From positions 1-38,954 of the IMG/VR virus record IMGVR_UViG_3300025115_000028: DNA of 38,954 bases, one strand, 5' to 3'. Of the stretch, positions 36,063 through 38,954 are shown piece after piece. Each line of letters starts with the position of its first letter. The stretch's first letter is position 1. The translations under genes were made by a program, and so were the position numbers. A model generated the notes under the pieces. That model was given only the letters and a program-made list of their open reading frames with translations, ran no database searches and was not told where the DNA came from. This DNA is from a virus.

Positions 36063-37955
36063 TTAATCTATTGTGTATCTGATATCAATTGACAATATGA
36101 CACTTGTTCCGGAAGCCGCAGTCGTTTCAAGCCAAATCCAAGAATTGGCAGGAATTGCGGCAGTGCTTAAAGTCGCTGTGTTTCCTGTCGTTTTGCTTGT
36201 TGTTGCGGCACTTGTTGTCAAATTAGTTCCGGCGGCATCTCTATCAGTACCGTGTTTGAGTTGGTATGTTGTGCTTGGGCTTGTCCCAGTGCTAACAGCG
36301 ATAACTTCATTAACAGTAATTGCAACATCCGTTCTGTAAATTGTTATGTCTTCAGACGCAGTTGGTGCTTCTATAGTAATAGTCTTGGTAAGATTCTGAC
36401 CACCTTTGGAAAGGTTTACAGCGACACCATCAGTACCCTTTGTAAACAAACTGCCACTGCTTGCGTAAATCTTCGCCGCATTCGTGGGGGTTGCTATGGG
36501 TTCGGCGGTGTTGTTGATTTGTATTTCACCTGTCTGATTAACCCTAAAAGGTTCAAATCTAACACCGCTGTCCTTACGCATTCGCAAAGCAAATGTAGTA
36601 CCTATCTTTGTCGCATCCTCCGCTATACAGCACAGTTGCAGTTGTGCAGATATTGCGGTCAACGCAAACGATGAGTACTGACCATTTAGTCTATCTTCCA
36701 AGGCTGGAACATTAGCACATCGGACACCGTTTATATCAATTCCTGACGGAGAATACACTGTTAGGTTTATAAGGTCGTTTTGTATAAACCCAGTGTATTG
36801 TGCCCAAGCACTCAACAGACACCTCGAAGTACCCGCAGAATTCACCGAGTAGAGTTTACCGTCTGTCAATGCGTATATTCCATGGTAGTTTGACAAATGT
36901 AATGGTGAGGGTCCTTCCCGAAGGAAAATCGCAGAGTCTCTTGAAATACCGTTTGTTACTGTTGTCCATTTACTCGCAATGTTAACACCGTTGACTTTGT
37001 AGGTCTGACCGGATGATATATCTATACCATTGGAAAATAAAAAACTCGTACCGATTGCCGCACTCGGAAACTTAATATAAGATTCTGCATCTCCTGTCTG
37101 AAATGCGTTTAATTGCCAAGTACTACCGTCATTTGACAAAGTGAAACTGTTTGCGGCATTATCCGCACCTTGCTTTGTTACTCGCAGGTAATTGTTTGTT
37201 TTTATTACTGATGCTGATTCTTGTGACCACTTACTCGCAATGTTAACTCCGTTAATCTTGTAGGTCTGATTGGATGGAATATCTATACCGTGCGTAACCT
37301 GTAACCGACCTTCCATATAATGGTCGTAACTATTTGTATAAGTGTTGCGTATTCGGTAAGGAGTGCCACTGCCACCCATTGACAAGTCACCCAATTGGGC
37401 AAACCCCAAAATATATCCGTTAGGATTAGCAGGGTCGACAACGCCAAAAACACCCGCACCAGTATTCTCTCCGAGTTGGTATCCGATACCTGTATACCCT
37501 TGACCTGCAAGCGGGAAGGTTGTTGTTTTGTAGTTGGTACCGTTTAACCCAACGACTGAAAGAGGCTCGCCCGCAGTCCCATCACCTGTCAATGACGCAT
37601 CGGTGGTAACAGTAGCACTACCCAATGTCTTCCACTCCCCACCCTCACGGAAATTAAAACCACCTTCCGTATACTGTATTGTCCCGTTGTTATCTCCAGA
37701 TGCCTCGCCGACAATTAGAGCACCGTTAATGTCAAGTTTCTCTCTTGTCAACGGTGTTGCCGTGTACCCTACCGAAAGGCTATCATAGAAGGTATTAGTT
37801 CCCTCTGTTGCCGCTTTTTTGTAGTTGTTTCCGACCCGTGCGATAAACTTCATGCTGTCGGATGCGAACCCGAACATTTTATCTTTCAGTCTCGTACTTG
37901 TAAAGTCCGCTTCGACATCGTGTACCCGTATCACATCTTTGTATTCATCAGCCAT
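36063..37955 (-). CDS. Tail fibre protein (second copy of 4589-6481)
   Basis: The 630-residue product is identical to that at 4589-6481. Complete identity over this length, with a fixed offset, argues for map wrap-around rather than an ancient duplication. Confidence 0.88.
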   Translation of the reverse strand: MADEYKDVIRVHDVEADFTSTRLKDKMFGFASDSMKFIARVGNNYKKAATEGTNTFYDSLSVGYTATPLTREKLDINGALIVGEASGDNNGTIQYTEGGFNFREGGEWKTLGSATVTTDASLTGDGTAGEPLSVVGLNGTNYKTTTFPLAGQGYTGIGYQLGENTGAGVFGVVDPANPNGYILGFAQLGDLSMGGSGTPYRIRNTYTNSYDHYMEGRLQVTHGIDIPSNQTYKINGVNIASKWSQESASVIKTNNYLRVTKQGADNAANSFTLSNDGSTWQLNAFQTGDAESYIKFPSAAIGTSFLFSNGIDISSGQTYKVNGVNIASKWTTVTNGISRDSAIFLREGPSPLHLSNYHGIYALTDGKLYSVNSAGTSRCLLSAWAQYTGFIQNDLINLTVYSPSGIDINGVRCANVPALEDRLNGQYSSFALTAISAQLQLCCIAEDATKIGTTFALRMRKDSGVRFEPFRVNQTGEIQINNTAEPIATPTNAAKIYASSGSLFTKGTDGVAVNLSKGGQNLTKTITIEAPTASEDITIYRTDVAITVNEVIAVSTGTSPSTTYQLKHGTDRDAAGTNLTTSAATTSKTTGNTATLSTAAIPANSWIWLETTAASGTSVILSIDIRYTID

Positions 37956-37957
37956 TT

Positions 37958-38954
37958 TTATACTCCCTGTTCTATTATGTTATCGTCATTATCACCCTGC
38001 TCGATTATATTATCGTCATTGTCTCCGGTCTCGATTATATTGCCAACCTCTGACACCGGAACCACCTCTACAAACGCTGTACAGGTTACTTTCGGGTCTT
38101 TAATCTGTACTTGGTAGTTTACCTTGGTAATCACTCCTAAAAGGTCTCCAAGTGCCTCGTATTGCGGTACTGAAAGGTTTATCGGAGTTCCGATGTCAAT
38201 ATCGTTCTCAACTGCAAATTCATAAGGCACCGCAAAGGAAATTTCCCTGCGTTCTTTCACCGTTGTATCAGCACCCTGCCATTTTAGCCATGAGTCAAGA
38301 TACATGAAACCGGATTCATCCGCAGAAAACAGTTTACTATTTGTCAACTGCGTAGGAGGTGTATTTTTAATGCCGTAATATACATACAACATCCGACCAG
38401 CATTCCAAAGACCTTCGGGGTCTGACAGTACCGCATTGGTTTCGATGTATGCCGGATCGTACACCGCCTTGTCGGTATTTGTGACCCGTATGTATTTAGT
38501 GTATTTCTGCGAACCTTCATCCCATGCGAAATTTATTATCGGTTCGCAGAAAATATCGTTCGTATTTCGGTCTTTGATATTACCGAGTGAGCCATCAATA
38601 ATGTTTGTGAGGTTGATTTCAGTTCTTATAATACTTGGATTGAAAAATCCGTGCATGAAAAACAGTTTGTATCTTCCTAATCTGTCAAGCGACAGGATCG
38701 ACCAAGAGTTCTGACAAAGGTCATTCAGCATTTTAGTGCTTGAAGAATCCTCGTATTTGTTAATCTGATAACTGAACTGCCCATTATTGCCGTAGTATGC
38801 AGACTGCAATCCTCCCCACGATGTGCTATTGTCAAGCACGGTCGCATAGTCATCAGTCGCATAAGTAAACGAGTACCCCTCACGGGAATAGTCCTGCAGT
38901 CGTACAATATGATTCATCAAGTCGTATGGGTCGTACATGATGTTAGTAGCACCG
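37958..38954 (-). CDS. Tail-tip protein, C-terminal part (second copy, cut by window edge)
   Basis: Open to the right edge: about 331 codons of the C-terminal part of the 982-residue tail-tip protein, ending in the same NIIEQGDNDD repeats. An internal ATG at 38938 lies in the frame but is not a true start; the real start is beyond the window. Confidence 0.88.
   Translation of the reverse strand, partial: GATNIMYDPYDLMNHIVRLQDYSREGYSFTYATDDYATVLDNSTSWGGLQSAYYGNNGQFSYQINKYEDSSSTKMLNDLCQNSWSILSLDRLGRYKLFFMHGFFNPSIIRTEINLTNIIDGSLGNIKDRNTNDIFCEPIINFAWDEGSQKYTKYIRVTNTDKAVYDPAYIETNAVLSDPEGLWNAGRMLYVYYGIKNTPPTQLTNSKLFSADESGFMYLDSWLKWQGADTTVKERREISFAVPYEFAVENDIDIGTPINLSVPQYEALGDLLGVITKVNYQVQIKDPKVTCTAFVEVVPVSEVGNIIETGDNDDNIIEQGDNDDNIIEQGV

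Larger units (their letters stand above)
35159..38954. repeat. Long direct repeat, right copy
   Basis: Pairs with 3685-7480. Identical from 35364 to the window end, with about 18 mismatches in 35249-35363. It reaches the right edge, so its full length is unknown. Confidence 0.93.

Noticed and set aside
35120-38954. True gene duplication of fibre and adhesin genes in one genome
   Set aside because: The copies are identical over about 3.6 kb with one fixed offset, and the operon closes as a circle. Wrap-around of one genome is simpler, though not proven.
1-38954. Prophage or integrated element
   Set aside because: No integrase, excisionase, attachment-site pair, lysogeny repressor or bacterial flanking genes were found. 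The long repeat is not an att-type site.

Overview
The window is phage DNA with every convincing gene on the minus strand, so transcription runs from high to low coordinates. It joins two unrelated tailed phages. Positions 1 to about 3,700 are AT-rich and end in a portal protein of the T4 gp20 family, interrupted by an HNH-type intein that runs off the left edge. The rest is a small siphovirus with its own, unrelated portal (18306-19712). From 35159 to the right edge the sequence repeats 3685-7480 at a constant offset of 31,474 bp. The copies match over 3890-7480 but differ at about 18 positions in 3775-3889. The simplest reading is a circular or circularly permuted siphovirus genome of about 31.5 kb, read a little more than once around. 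It is joined at the left, inside a shared adhesin gene, to a T4-like phage, either by a chimeric assembly or by real recombination.

Siphovirus layout, in transcription order. (1) An early block starts at a promoter at about 33.15 kb and runs to 25.95 kb. Four small genes each carry the same hairpin plus ribosome-site cassette. They are followed by a RecT annealing protein, a Gp157-like protein, several tiny Cys-rich proteins, a Cys-tripeptide-repeat gene between 38-bp duplications, a VRR-NUC nuclease, a DEAH helicase, an HExxH protein and a CHC2 zinc-finger (primase-type) protein. A terminator at 25.9 kb closes the block. (2) A middle block (25.86-22.7 kb) holds a possible PD-(D/E)xK protein, a strong promoter driving a compact structured RNA with its own terminator, a DUF927-like ATPase, and an AT-rich iteron cluster that looks like a replication origin. 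(3) A packaging and head block (22.7-15.4 kb) holds a ParB/DNA methyltransferase fusion, small and large terminase, portal, MuF-like protein, scaffold and major capsid protein. Consensus promoters precede the methyltransferase, portal and capsid genes. (4) A tail block (15.4-3.9 kb) holds connectors, tail tube, tail assembly chaperone with a possible -1 frameshift, tape measure, distal tail, tail-tip protein, fibre and adhesin. (5) Crossing the circle junction, the adhesin is followed by a membrane protein, an NlpC/P60-like hydrolase, an M15 peptidase and a small protein, ending at a strong terminator at 33.24 kb. The fact that this operon only makes sense when the circle is closed supports the circular model.

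No integrase, lysogeny repressor, DNA polymerase, tRNA gene or CRISPR array was seen, so the siphovirus looks virulent and dependent on host replication. Shine-Dalgarno sites (GGAGG type) and TTGACA/TATATT promoters suggest a host with ordinary sigma-70-type signals. The host cannot be named from the sequence. All family names come from reading motifs by eye, without database searches.
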